Source: UBA7672 sp030824255
Lineage (GTDB): Bacteria > Pseudomonadota > Alphaproteobacteria > Caulobacterales > Hyphomonadaceae
Assembly: GCA_942493305.1 (NCBI GenBank)
Contig: OW818686.1
Span: 248,001-312,000, forward strand
Direction: 5' to 3'
Length of the DNA stretch: 64,000 bases
Below are positions 35,486 through 45,019 of the stretch, piece by piece. Under the pieces are notes generated by a model. It ran no database searches and had not been told where the DNA came from. It worked only from the letters and a program-made list of their open reading frames with translations. A program made the position numbers and the translations under genes. Each line of letters begins with the position of its first letter. Positions within the stretch are counted from its first letter, which is position 1.

Positions 35486-35680
35486 CTATTCAACCGAGCC
35501 TTGGCCCGGCCCACGTCTTTCCCGCCGGCACCGATCCGAGCAGAAGCGCACCTCGTTCCAGCACCGTTCCCACTTCTTGCGCCAGGAGAACGGGCGGCCG
35601 CAGCCGGCGCACGGCTTGGACGGCAGGTCGGCCTTGGCCACCGCCTTTCCTGCCTCCCCCTTCAGGCGCCTGCCGGCCAC
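35486..35680 (-). CDS. DUF2256 zinc-ribbon-like small protein
   Basis: This 64-residue basic protein has KPCAGCGRPFSWRKKWERCW and VRFCSDRCRRER. That is the DUF2256 pattern (C-x-x-C at 24/27, W-R-K-K-W, C-x-x-x-C at 47/51), a probable metal site. GTG start at 35680 with a strong AAGGAG. The function is unknown. The family is frequently found beside photolyase/cryptochrome genes, which fits the nearby folE and BLUF genes. Confidence 0.85.
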   Translation of the reverse strand: MAGRRLKGEAGKAVAKADLPSKPCAGCGRPFSWRKKWERCWNEVRFCSDRCRRERRGPGQGSVE

Positions 35681-35835
35681 GGCTTTCTCCTTCCGATGCG
35701 CCCGTTTTTAGACCGGCGCGGTAAACCCCCAACGCATGCCCTGCGTATCAGGCGCATGCTCATGCGCTTTCCCCACCTGTTACGATCGGACCCGACAACC
35801 AGATGCCGGCAAGCGGCTGGTTCTGGGCGCAGCAC

Positions 35836-36567
35836 ATGACGCTGATCTCGCTCCCAGAAGACTACACAGCCGCCGTTTTCGGCGCGTCCGGCGGCATAGG
35901 GCGCGCCCTCACCGAGCAGCTGGCGTCAGACCCGCGCTGCCAGTGCGTGTACGCCGGAACACGATCCTCGCCGGCGCCCGCGAGCGCAAGAATCACGCCT
36001 TTCCCGTTCGATCTCACCGATGAGGCGTCCATCCAGCGCGCCGCAGATTCCGTGGGCGCCCCTGATATTGTCATCGTCGCGACAGGCGTCCTGCACGACG
36101 ACATCCTGAAGCCTGAAAAGACGCTGCGCTCACTCGATGCCGCCGCCCTCATGCGCGCCTTCGCCATCAATGCGGCCGGCCCCGCACTGATTGCACGCCA
36201 CGTTCTGGCGAAAGCGCCGCGCAACCGTCGCATGCTGTTCGCCGTCCTGTCCGCAAAGGTCGGCTCCATTTCAGACAACCGGCTTGGCGGCTGGCACAGC
36301 TATCGCGCCGCCAAGGCCGCGCTCAACCAGATTATCCGCACCTTCTCCATCGAGCTTGCGCGTACCCATCCCCAATGCGTCTGCGTCGCGCTCCATCCAG
36401 GCACGGTCGACACAGACCTGTCGCGACCCTTTCAGGCGGGGGTCAGCGCGGACAGACTTTTCTCACCCGAACAGGCCGCGCGACAGCTTCTCACTGTACT
36501 GGACGGCCTATCGCCAGTCGCTTCCGGCCGGTTGATTGGCTGGGACGGGCAGGAAATCCCGCCTTAG
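35836..36567 (+). CDS. Short-chain dehydrogenase/reductase, C-factor-like
   Basis: This SDR of about 243 residues has GASGGIGRAL (NAD(P)-binding G-x-x-x-G-x-G), VIVATGVLHDD, a catalytic Ser-rich strand (VLSAKVGSIS), the Y-x-x-x-K pair in YRAAKAALN, and LHPGTVDTDLSRPF. The last two resemble C-factor-type SDRs. An ATG at 35803 would add 11 residues. The substrate is unknown. SDRs of this type also occur in light-response/photolyase gene sets. Confidence 0.85.
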   Translation: MTLISLPEDYTAAVFGASGGIGRALTEQLASDPRCQCVYAGTRSSPAPASARITPFPFDLTDEASIQRAADSVGAPDIVIVATGVLHDDILKPEKTLRSLDAAALMRAFAINAAGPALIARHVLAKAPRNRRMLFAVLSAKVGSISDNRLGGWHSYRAAKAALNQIIRTFSIELARTHPQCVCVALHPGTVDTDLSRPFQAGVSADRLFSPEQAARQLLTVLDGLSPVASGRLIGWDGQEIPP

Positions 36568-36641
36568 GCCATGGTGTCATGGGCCAGAAAGGAACAGCAG
36601 CGCCAAACCTCTGACCCCTGGCTGAAGACGCCCTGCCGAAT

Positions 36642-37766
36642 TCAGGCCGGCAGAGCCGGCTGCACAACACTGGCCGCATGCGTCAGGGGGAACACGATCC
36701 GCAGGCTTAGCCCCGGACCGGCCTCCGACTGTTGCATCCGCCCGCCAATCTGGCTGACAGATGCGGCGATGATGCGCAGTCCCAGGCCGGGTTTCCCCAC
36801 GCCGGCCGCTGGTGACGCGCCAACGCCATCATCCGCACAGACCAGTTCCGCCATCCCGTCTTCCACACCACGCATCGCGATCCGGATCGTACCCGCCCGG
36901 CCATCCGGAAACGCATGCTTGAGCGAGTTCGCGGCGAACTCGCTGACAATCATCCCGACCGAAGACGCCAGCCGGCTGTCCACGATCAGCGGTTTGGCCT
37001 CGACCACCACGGCCACATTCCCACCGGCGTTGCGTCCCAGCAGGTTGCCCAGCCGGTTGAGATACCGTCCTAGATCCACCGTCTCCGACGCCCCCGCCAG
37101 CGACAGCTCGTCATGCACCAGCGAGATCGTCTGCAGCCGCGCCGCCACATCATCCAGCGCCGCTTTCACACTCGCGTCCTTGGACTGGCCGCGCTGCAGC
37201 GCCACAAGCGACGACACCGCCTGCAGCGAATTCTTCACCCGGTGGTCGATCTCTTTCACCAGCGTATTCTGGATCTTCAGCGCCCGCCGCAGATCAAGCT
37301 GCTTCATTACCTGACGCGCGATCACCTGCAGGGAGCGCCGCTGGAAATCGTCCAGCTTGCGCGAGCGATAATCCAGCACGCACAATGTGCCGAGCGGCAG
37401 CCCGTCTTCCGTCTGCAGCAGCGCGCCGGCATAGAAACGCAGTCCGGGCTCTCCCGTGCAAAGCGCGTTGTCCGCCATGCGACGGTCAGTCAGCGTGTCC
37501 TCGATTTCCATGAAATCCTGTTCGAGGATTGCGTGCGCGCACAGCGAGGTATCGAGCGGGGTTTCCCTTACGCCCAGTCCGGTCTCTGCCTTGAACCACT
37601 GACGATCCGCGTCGATCAGGTTCACCACAGAGATCGGCGTGCCGCAGATCGTCGCCGCCAGCTCAACCAGCTCGTCGAAGTCGGATTCACGCGGCGTATC
37701 GAGGATTTCATAGGACTGGAGCGCAGCCAGCCGCGCAGCCTGTCGAGGATGGGGAGCTGCCTTCAC
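36642..37766 (-). CDS. GAF-domain sensor histidine kinase, HWE/HisKA_2 type
   Basis: This 374-residue soluble kinase has an N-terminal GAF domain (about 25-165; DTSLCAHAILEQDFMEIEDT and FYAGALLQTEDGLPLGTLCVLD), which binds a small ligand or chromophore. The HisKA_2 helix KEIDHRVKNSLQAVSSLVALQ (phospho-His) follows, then HATPase boxes SEFAANSLKHAF, CADDGVG and GLGLRIIAAS. It has no membrane segment or receiver domain. The GTG start follows CGAGG. It is divergent from folE-BLUF; the partner response regulator is not in the window. Kinases of this class often feed the alphaproteobacterial general stress response. Confidence 0.9.
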   Translation of the reverse strand: MKAAPHPRQAARLAALQSYEILDTPRESDFDELVELAATICGTPISVVNLIDADRQWFKAETGLGVRETPLDTSLCAHAILEQDFMEIEDTLTDRRMADNALCTGEPGLRFYAGALLQTEDGLPLGTLCVLDYRSRKLDDFQRRSLQVIARQVMKQLDLRRALKIQNTLVKEIDHRVKNSLQAVSSLVALQRGQSKDASVKAALDDVAARLQTISLVHDELSLAGASETVDLGRYLNRLGNLLGRNAGGNVAVVVEAKPLIVDSRLASSVGMIVSEFAANSLKHAFPDGRAGTIRIAMRGVEDGMAELVCADDGVGASPAAGVGKPGLGLRIIAASVSQIGGRMQQSEAGPGLSLRIVFPLTHAASVVQPALPA

Positions 37767-37962
37767 CGGGTTCCTCGGGACGCTGAATGTCTGCTGAGCA
37801 CTCTATATAGCTGTCCAAGGGCATATTGGCGAGGCGGAGAGGAGATGACGCCCAGTCGCCCGCTTTTTGGCTTCATCGAGTGAGACGAACGTCGCTTTGC
37901 CGCGTACAAGCCGCTCAAAGGGACCGGGACAACCCGGCGTCCGCCATGGGAGAACACCCCGC

Positions 37963-38661
37963 ATGAGCGATCGGGACAAGACCTCGGACCCCGTCTCCGC
38001 CCGGATCCGCGCGCGTATCCAGAAGGCGAAGCGCCGCTTCCACGCCAATGACAACATCGCCGCCTTCATCGAGGCCGGCGAGCTTGAAGCGCTGCAGGCC
38101 GAGGTTGAGGGCAAGCTGCGCGGCGTGCTTGAAAGCCTCGTGATCGACACCGAAAGCGATCACAACACGCACGACACCGCCAAGCGCGTCGCCAAGATGT
38201 ACATCACCGAAGTATTCAAGGGCCGCTATCACGCCGCCCCGCCCGTCACCGAATTCCCCAATGTGGAATCCCTGAACGAACTGATGATCGTTGGCCCGAT
38301 CACCGTGCGCTCGGCCTGCAGCCACCACCTCTGCCCCATCATGGGCCGGCTCTGGATCGGCCTGATGCCCAACGAGCACTCGAACCTCATCGGCCTGTCG
38401 AAGTATGCGCGTCTGGCCGAGTGGATCATGTCCCGCCCGCAGATCCAGGAAGAGGCCATCACCCAGATGGCCGAACTCCTGCTCGACAAGGTGCGGCCCG
38501 ATGGCCTCGCCGTCGTGATGGAGGCCGACCATTTCTGCATGCACTGGCGCGGCGTGCGCGACAACGAAACCAAGATGATCAACTCGGTGATGCGCGGCTC
38601 CTTCCTCAAGGATCCGAACCTGCGCCGCGAGTTCCTGTCCCTGCTTAACCTGAAAGCCTGA
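37963..38661 (+). CDS. folE: GTP cyclohydrolase I
   Basis: It converts GTP to dihydroneopterin triphosphate, the first step to folate and other pterins. The 232-residue type I enzyme has an N-terminal helical extension and the zinc/active-site SACSHHLCPIMGR. KYARLAEWIMSRPQIQEEAITQMA and HFCMHWRGVRDNETKMINS follow. The ATG at 37963 follows GGGAGA. The BLUF gene starts 5 bp after its stop. In light-stress clusters folE is thought to supply the pterin antenna of photolyase. Confidence 0.95.
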   Translation: MSDRDKTSDPVSARIRARIQKAKRRFHANDNIAAFIEAGELEALQAEVEGKLRGVLESLVIDTESDHNTHDTAKRVAKMYITEVFKGRYHAAPPVTEFPNVESLNELMIVGPITVRSACSHHLCPIMGRLWIGLMPNEHSNLIGLSKYARLAEWIMSRPQIQEEAITQMAELLLDKVRPDGLAVVMEADHFCMHWRGVRDNETKMINSVMRGSFLKDPNLRREFLSLLNLKA

Positions 38662-38666
38662 CCGCC

Positions 38667-39095
38667 ATGCTTGTCCGCTGCCTTTACGCCAGTCGCGCCG
38701 CCGCCGGATCTGGCCCCGCCATGCTCGATGACATCCTCACCCAGTCCCGCCGCAACAACCCTACCAAGGGCATCACCGGCCTGCTCTGCGTTTCGAAGGA
38801 CGTCTTCATCCAGCTTCTCGAAGGCGGCCGCGACGAAGTGTGTGACCTCTACAACGCCATCGTCCGCGACCCCCGCCACGAGCATGTGCGCCTGCTGGCC
38901 TATGACGAGATCGACCAGCGCCAGTTCGGCAACTGGACGATGGGCCGCGTCGATCTCACGCGCATAAATCCCAGCCTGATGCTGAAATACTTCACGCGCG
39001 CCGAACTCGATCCGTTCAGCGCCTCGGGCGGCGCCACGCTGGCCCTGCTCGGCGAACTGGTCGCATCCGCCTCGATCATCGGGCGCGGGGAGTAG
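38667..39095 (+). CDS. BLUF-domain blue-light photoreceptor
   Basis: This 142-residue protein is a single FAD-binding BLUF domain (1-95) plus two short helices. All residues of the photocycle are present: Tyr7, Asn31, Gln49, Trp90 and Met92. Their spacing (24, 42, 83 and 85 from the Tyr) is identical to Tyr21/Asn45/Gln63/Trp104/Met106 of AppA. RRNNPTKGITGLL and FIQLLEGG are the flavin-cradling segments. No output domain is fused, so it must signal by protein contact. It is cotranscribed with folE and converges on argF. Confidence 0.93.
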   Translation: MLVRCLYASRAAAGSGPAMLDDILTQSRRNNPTKGITGLLCVSKDVFIQLLEGGRDEVCDLYNAIVRDPRHEHVRLLAYDEIDQRQFGNWTMGRVDLTRINPSLMLKYFTRAELDPFSASGGATLALLGELVASASIIGRGE

Positions 39096-39105
39096 GCCCC
39101 ACCGA

Positions 39106-40026
<921 letters not shown>

Positions 40027-40037
40027 GTACGGAACTC

Positions 40038-41228
40038 TTAGGAGCCGGCAGCCGTCATCATGGAGGCGAATTGCTGATCGATGATATCGATCGCCTCGCG
40101 CACATCGTCCTCGGTCACCACCAGCGGCGGCGCCAAGCGCAGCGTGTTGTTGCCCGCCGTACCGACCAGAAGCCCGCGATCGGAAAGCTTGCCACGCAGC
40201 GGCAGCGGATCGTCCCGCATCCGCAGGCCACGCAACAGGCCCGCGCCCGTCACATCAAGCACCAGCTCGGGATAGCGCCCCTTAAGGCTCTCCATCCCCT
40301 GCTGCATCGTGCCCGCCACGCGGCGCACCTGCTCGAGGAAGCCTTCGCCCGTCATCACGTCCAGCACCGCATTGCCCACCGCCATCGCCAGCGGCCCGCC
40401 GCCGAAGGTCGTGCCGTGCACGCCCTTGGCCATGCCCGAGGCAGCTTCCGCTGTCGCGAGGATCATGCCCATCGGAAAGCCGCCGCCAATGCCCTTGGCC
40501 GCCGCAAGAAGATCCGGCTCGCCGCCTGCAACCCACTGGTGATGGAACAGCTTGCCGGTACGCCCCGCGCCGCACTGGATCTCGTCATAGATCAGCAGCA
40601 CGCCATGCTCGGTGCACAGGTCGCGCAGGCCTTTCAGGCACTGGTCCGGCACGATGCGCACGCCGCCTTCGCCTTGCACCGGCTCGATCAGCACGGCGGC
40701 AAGATCCGGCGCCTTGATGGCTTCCTTGAGCGCGTCATGATCGCCGAACGGAATCGAGCGGAAGCCCGGCAGGCGCGGACCGAAGCCCTCGCGATACTTC
40801 TCCTGCGCACCGGCATTGATGCCGCCCAGCGTGCGCCCGTGGAACGATCCCTCGAACGACAGGATGCCGATGCGCTCCGGCGCGCCCTTGGACCAGTGAT
40901 AGCGCCGCGCGATCTTGATGCAGCCTTCGATCGATTCCGCACCCGAGTTGGTGAAGAACGCATAGTCGGCAAACGTCAGGTCGACATAGCGCTGCGCCAG
41001 ACGCTCCTGCCCCGGCACGCGGAACATGTTGGATGTGTGCCACAGCGTGTTGGCCTGTTTGGTCAGAGCCTCGACCAGCGCCGGGTGGCAATGGCCAAGC
41101 GAGTTGACCGCAATGCCTGCAATGAAATCGAGGTAAGGCTTGCCCGCCGCATCATACATGCGCACGCCCTCGCCTCGCTCGAACACGACCGGGCTGGGGC
41201 CGTAGACGGGAAGCACTGCGTTCGACAT
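40038..41228 (-). CDS. argD: Acetylornithine aminotransferase
   Basis: This 396-residue class III PLP aminotransferase makes N-acetylornithine. It has FIAGIAVNSLGHCHPALVEAL, FFTNSGAESIEGCIKIAR, LLIYDEIQCGAGRTGK (PLP-pyridine Asp) and AAAKGIGGGFPMG with the Schiff-base Lys. The ATG at 41228 follows AAGGAG. It is the first gene of the argD-argF operon. Confidence 0.95.
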   Translation of the reverse strand: MSNAVLPVYGPSPVVFERGEGVRMYDAAGKPYLDFIAGIAVNSLGHCHPALVEALTKQANTLWHTSNMFRVPGQERLAQRYVDLTFADYAFFTNSGAESIEGCIKIARRYHWSKGAPERIGILSFEGSFHGRTLGGINAGAQEKYREGFGPRLPGFRSIPFGDHDALKEAIKAPDLAAVLIEPVQGEGGVRIVPDQCLKGLRDLCTEHGVLLIYDEIQCGAGRTGKLFHHQWVAGGEPDLLAAAKGIGGGFPMGMILATAEAASGMAKGVHGTTFGGGPLAMAVGNAVLDVMTGEGFLEQVRRVAGTMQQGMESLKGRYPELVLDVTGAGLLRGLRMRDDPLPLRGKLSDRGLLVGTAGNNTLRLAPPLVVTEDDVREAIDIIDQQFASMMTAAGS

Positions 41229-42196
41229 GGGCGCATCTCCTTGAGTGACGCCGGGCGGGGGGAAACGAAACTCCAGACCTTGTTGAAGGGCCATTTTGGA
41301 AAGCGCGCTCAATGCGGCGCGCCGCCCCTTATGTCAATGAAAATGCGTGTTTTTGCCAGTTTCCTGGCCCCTGCCAACGCACAGGCCCCGAAAAAACGTC
41401 TCTACTTTTGTGACATGCCGCCCCGAATGATTTCAGTGCGCTGGGTGTGGGATGGCCCAGCTGCAAAAATAAAGTCGGGATTTCTCCGTCCCACCCCTCT
41501 GTCACCGACCTTATCTTGCGCCGCATGACACAGGCACGAACCGCAGCATACGGAGTAGTGACCCCGCCGCCTCTTCAGCATTGGCTGAATGCGGTGCTGC
41601 TGCTGTGCGTGAGCCTTGTGCACCGCGTCCGCACGACGTTCGGGATGTGGCGGCGTAGCAGGCAAGGTGATTGGCACACCGCGCCCGAGACGTACGCCCT
41701 GCCCCAGACGAAGCCGGACATTCATATCAAGGGAAAATCTGGGGCCGCCAGCCGCCGGCTGGCAGTCGACGCGCAGCGTCGAACACCGACGCTCACGCAA
41801 GCCACCAACATCGCCACACCCACAGAGTCATTCCCGGCCTTCAGCCGAGAATCTTTCTTTGTCTCAACGACCAGACAGAAAGATGCCCGGGTCAAGCCCG
41901 CGCACGACACCGTAAGTGGCGCACAGCGGGTGGCAAACCACTCTCGCCCTGTCATTCCGGACGCACGCGCAGTGTGCGAGCCGGAACCCGGGAGCGTCAC
42001 ACTCGGGCGTCGCCATGCGCGGCCCCGGTGGTCCCGTTCGCGCTTTAGCGCGCCGGGAATGACACGACACGTGTGTCAGCTCATAGCCTGAGCTGACCCC
42101 AGCCCACGCGCTCATGCCCCTCCGTGACCCCACGGCAGGGATCGCATCTTCACGCCCTCACTGGACAAACCCACGCGCCGCGCCATCCTGCGCGCC
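41229..42196. other. Gene-poor region of about 970 bp
   Basis: No convincing gene is seen. A frame from ATG 41525 begins MTQARTAAYGVVTPPPLQ followed by a short hydrophobic run (WLNAVLLLCVSLVH), which could be a small membrane peptide. It then runs on into repeat-like DNA and lacks a ribosome-binding site. The second half contains REP-like palindromes (a GATGCCCGGGTCAAGCCCG-type unit at about 41882-41900, and the element listed next). Confidence 0.5.
41951..42063. repeat. REP-like composite palindrome
   Basis: GTCATTCCGG at 41951-41960 and CCGGGAATGAC at 42053-42063 are inverted ends of a 113-bp element. Inside are two small hairpins (CGCAC/GTGCG near 41962-41978, and GCGC-TTTAGC-GCGC near 42040-42052). 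Paired inverted units like this resemble BIME/REP doublets of alphaproteobacteria, which are mobilised by RAYT transposases; none is present in the window. Confidence 0.55.
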
Positions 42197-43333
42197 ATGA
42201 CAAACATCACCCAGCGCGTCGACGCAGCCCTCAGCTCAGCCCTCAATGAAAAACGCATCGTCGGCGCCGTGATCGCCGTGATGCAGGATGGCGAGCTTGT
42301 TCACTTCAAGCCCTATGGCCTCGCCAACCGGGAGGAGAACAAGCCGATGACGGAAGACGCCATCTTCCGCCTCGCCTCCATCTCCAAGCCCATCGTCACC
42401 GCCGCCGCGATGCGCATGATCGAACTCGGCAAGTTCGGCCTCGACACGGCCGTCACCGACTTCCTGCCCGACTTCAAACCAAAATCCCCCGATGGCGCGA
42501 CGCCGACGATCACTATCCGCCATCTCCTGACGCACACCGCCGGCCTGTCCTACGATTTCCTCCAGCCCCCCGAAGGCCCCTACAACACCATCCCCGTCTC
42601 CGCCGGCATCGACGGCGATTTCACGATGGAGGACAACCTCGCCCGCATGGTGCAGGCGGGGCTCACCTTCCCGCCCGGCGCCATGTGGCTCTATTCCGTC
42701 GCCATCGATGTCCTCGGCGCGGTGATGGCAAAGGCCGAAGGCACGGATGTCGAAGGCGCCGTCCATAAATATGTCACCGGCCCACTGAAGATGACGGACA
42801 CATCCTTCTTCGTCACCGATGCGTCCCGCCTCGTGCAGCCCTACTCCAACGCCGACCCCGAACCCGTCGCCATCGGCGACAACTTCAAGCAGCCCTTCGT
42901 GCCCGGCATGGCGCCGATCAATCTCGGCACCTCACGCGCCTTCAATCGCAATGCATTCCAGGGCGGCGGCGGCTGCATGAACGGCAAGGCGCTGGATATC
43001 GTCCGCTTCCTCGACGCGATCCGCGCCGGCGGCGCGCCCATCCTCTCGGAAGCCACCACGAAGCAGATGATGTCGAACCAGATCGGCCCCCTCCGCATCC
43101 TCTTCGACCCCACCGGCAACACCGCCTTCGGTTTCGGCGGCTCGATCCTGCTCGATCCCGCAGCTTCAGGCTCGGCGCTCTCGCCCGGCTCCTGGCAATG
43201 GGGCGGCGTCTGGGGTCATAGCTGGCACGTCGATCCCACGCGCAAGCTGACGATCGTGAACCTCACCAACACCACCCTCGAAGGCATGGTCGGCCAGATG
43301 GTCCGCGACGTTCAGGCAGCGGTAGCAGCCTAG
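42197..43333 (+). CDS. Family VIII carboxylesterase, EstB-like (class C beta-lactamase fold)
   Basis: This 378-residue serine hydrolase has the nucleophile motif SISK (Ser61 and Lys64), Tyr in LYSVAIDVLGAVM as in EstB, HLLTHTAGLSYDF, and the WGGVWGHSWHVDP box, closely resembling EstB's WGG-x-x-GHSW. There is no signal peptide. It should hydrolyse short-chain esters. Its last 265 bp recur, with changes, at 44174-44396. Its stop TAG overlaps the stop of the convergent sulfotransferase gene. Confidence 0.9.
   Translation: MTNITQRVDAALSSALNEKRIVGAVIAVMQDGELVHFKPYGLANREENKPMTEDAIFRLASISKPIVTAAAMRMIELGKFGLDTAVTDFLPDFKPKSPDGATPTITIRHLLTHTAGLSYDFLQPPEGPYNTIPVSAGIDGDFTMEDNLARMVQAGLTFPPGAMWLYSVAIDVLGAVMAKAEGTDVEGAVHKYVTGPLKMTDTSFFVTDASRLVQPYSNADPEPVAIGDNFKQPFVPGMAPINLGTSRAFNRNAFQGGGGCMNGKALDIVRFLDAIRAGGAPILSEATTKQMMSNQIGPLRILFDPTGNTAFGFGGSILLDPAASGSALSPGSWQWGGVWGHSWHVDPTRKLTIVNLTNTTLEGMVGQMVRDVQAAVAA
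43176..43248 (+). repeat. Direct repeat, copy 1 (73 bp identical)
   Basis: A 73-bp run beginning CGCTCTCGCCCGG is identical to 44235-44307 in the same orientation. Homology of the two copies extends from 43069 and 44174 to the respective stop codons, with mostly synonymous differences outside the identical core. The two copies flank the sulfotransferase gene. Confidence 0.9.
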
Positions 43334-44052
43334 CCGCCACTCTTATCTTTCGAGAGACGCTCAAGTTCTCGGCGCCTGACAAACTCGTAGAGCGCAAAGT
43401 CCTTTTGGGAACGTTGCCTGATATTGTCCAAACCCTCTTCGGAAATCTGATCGCGCCTAATCGCACGCGGATTGACCGTGTGATCGGCGATGTTGTCGCG
43501 CCGCACCTCGATCTTGCTGATATCGAACTTAGGGCGGACAACAGACACGGCCTCCCTTACGCCACGCTCCAAATTTTCTAGCGTATACAGAAACTGTGTT
43601 TCAGCCAGCTCGTATGGATCCAGGGAATCCGACGCCAGAAAATTGTACAGCCCGTCCTCAGGCAACCACTTAGTCCATTTCAGAAAGTGATCGCCACCCG
43701 GAAAATCGGGTTGGCCGCGATGAAGATAGTTGAACAAGGATATCGCTCTGTCGATCGGATCGCGAAGCACTGAGAAAATGTACCTGCGCTCCTTATGCAT
43801 GTCTCGAAAGTGAGGGTGCGCGATCAGCTGGCGCATCCGTAAATGCCCCGAAATAAAAGTGATCTTGGGATCGACTGTCCACTCGTGAAAATCCTCCGCC
43901 GGAACGGATCGCACATTCTTCAGCACTGGAATTCTCAGTATCGCATGACTGCCGAACACTGGATAAAACATCGCAGTTGCCGACGTACCGGCAGTTTTCG
44001 GGAAGTGAAGAAATACTAGGTCAACCAATTGCTTGCCACTTCCCAACGTCAA
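43330..44052 (-). CDS. Sulfotransferase-family protein
   Basis: This protein of up to 240 residues has LVFLHFPKTAGTS (the 5'-phosphosulfate loop of PAPS-dependent sulfotransferases) and FSVLRDPIDRAISLFNYLH (3'-phosphate-binding Arg and Ser). It would transfer sulfate to a glycan or small molecule. The base composition is visibly lower in GC than that of its neighbours and codon use differs, which suggests horizontal transfer. Starts are TTG (44052) or, better spaced behind GGGAAG, TTG 44028. Its TAG stop is built from the CCTAG at the end of the convergent esterase gene. Confidence 0.85.
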   Translation of the reverse strand: MTLGSGKQLVDLVFLHFPKTAGTSATAMFYPVFGSHAILRIPVLKNVRSVPAEDFHEWTVDPKITFISGHLRMRQLIAHPHFRDMHKERRYIFSVLRDPIDRAISLFNYLHRGQPDFPGGDHFLKWTKWLPEDGLYNFLASDSLDPYELAETQFLYTLENLERGVREAVSVVRPKFDISKIEVRRDNIADHTVNPRAIRRDQISEEGLDNIRQRSQKDFALYEFVRRRELERLSKDKSGG

Positions 44053-44173
44053 AGGCTTGTTATTCTACTTCAAGAATCGTTAGCGACCGTTGCGTTTCGG
44101 CGCAACCATTAGTGTCGGGCCTCCCTTCGACAGTCTCGATCACCTTTGCCCTAATTTGATCCGTCGTTATCCG

Positions 44174-44396
44174 GATGAGGTCGAACCAGATCGAGCCCCT
44201 ACGCATCCTCTTCTACCCCGTCGATGCACGCTCGCCGCTCTCGCCCGGCTCCTGGCAATGGGGCGGCGTCTGGGGTCATAGCTGGCACGTCGATCCCACG
44301 CGCAAGCTCACCATCGTGAACCTCACGAACACAACGCTCGAAGGCATGGTTGGCCAGATGGTCCGCGATGTTCAGCAGGCGGCCGTGGGAGCCTAG
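44174..44396 (+). pseudogene. Remnant of EstB-like esterase 3' end
   Basis: The 73-residue frame matches the C-terminus of the esterase at 42197-43333 (SNQIEPLRILF, then LSPGSWQWGGVWGHSW to the end), with an in-frame loss of 48 bp between these two parts. It lacks the nucleophile domain, so it cannot be active. It contains direct repeat copy 2 (44235-44307). It ends in the same GCCTAG overlap with a convergent gene, here cmk. Confidence 0.85.
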
Positions 44397-45019
44397 CGCT
44401 TCCGCCAGGCCTCGACGATCTCGATCGCCTTCGCCATGCACGCGTCGGGCGTCATCCGCGTCGTATCGATCCAGATCGCATCGTCCGCCGGCTTCATCGG
44501 CGCGTCTTTGCGCTGAGAGTCGCGCGCATCGCGATCCTTGAGCTGTAGCAGGACCGCATGCTCGGTCACCGCCTCGCCCATGCTGGACAGTTCCAGAAAC
44601 CGCCGCCGCGCCCGTTCTTCAACCGACGCATCGACCCACAGCTTCACATCCGCATCCGGCGCAATCACCGTGCCGATGTCCCGCCCATCGAGCACCGCGC
44701 CGCCCGCCTGCCCCACAAACTTTCTCTGCAACGCGAACAGCGCCTGCCGCACCGCTCCGATCGCCGCGACAACTGACGCCGCCGTCCCGACGCCCGCCGT
44801 CCGCAGCTCACGCTCATCGAACTGCGACAGGTCGATCTCGCTCGCGATCGCCGCGCACGCCGCCTCATCCTTCAGGTCCACGCCCGTATCCAGCGCCGCC
44901 TTCGCCACCGCACGATAGAGCAACCCCGTGTCGAGATGCGGCAGCCGGTAGTGCTTGGCCAGACGCTTCGCCAGCGTCCCCTTGCCGGACGACGTGGTGC
45001 CATCGATCGCAATGATCAT
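44393..45019 (-). CDS. cmk: Cytidylate kinase
   Basis: It phosphorylates CMP and dCMP with ATP. The 208-residue protein has the P-loop IAIDGTTSSGKGTLAKRLA, HLDTGLLYRAVA, VLDGRDIGTVIAPDAD and LWVDASVEERARRR. It is coupled to aroA by an ATGA overlap (45016-45019). rpsA, its usual downstream neighbour in alphaproteobacteria, is missing here; the esterase remnant takes its place. Confidence 0.95.
   Translation of the reverse strand: MIIAIDGTTSSGKGTLAKRLAKHYRLPHLDTGLLYRAVAKAALDTGVDLKDEAACAAIASEIDLSQFDERELRTAGVGTAASVVAAIGAVRQALFALQRKFVGQAGGAVLDGRDIGTVIAPDADVKLWVDASVEERARRRFLELSSMGEAVTEHAVLLQLKDRDARDSQRKDAPMKPADDAIWIDTTRMTPDACMAKAIEIVEAWRKR

Noticed and set aside
34328..35839. Plus-strand frame of 503 codons across hslO and DUF2256
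   Set aside because: It overlaps three supported minus-strand elements, including a terminator, and is Arg-rich without motifs.
41447..42091. Open frame in the gene-poor region
   Set aside because: Its second half is REP-like repeat DNA and it has no convincing start; only mentioned in the gap entry.
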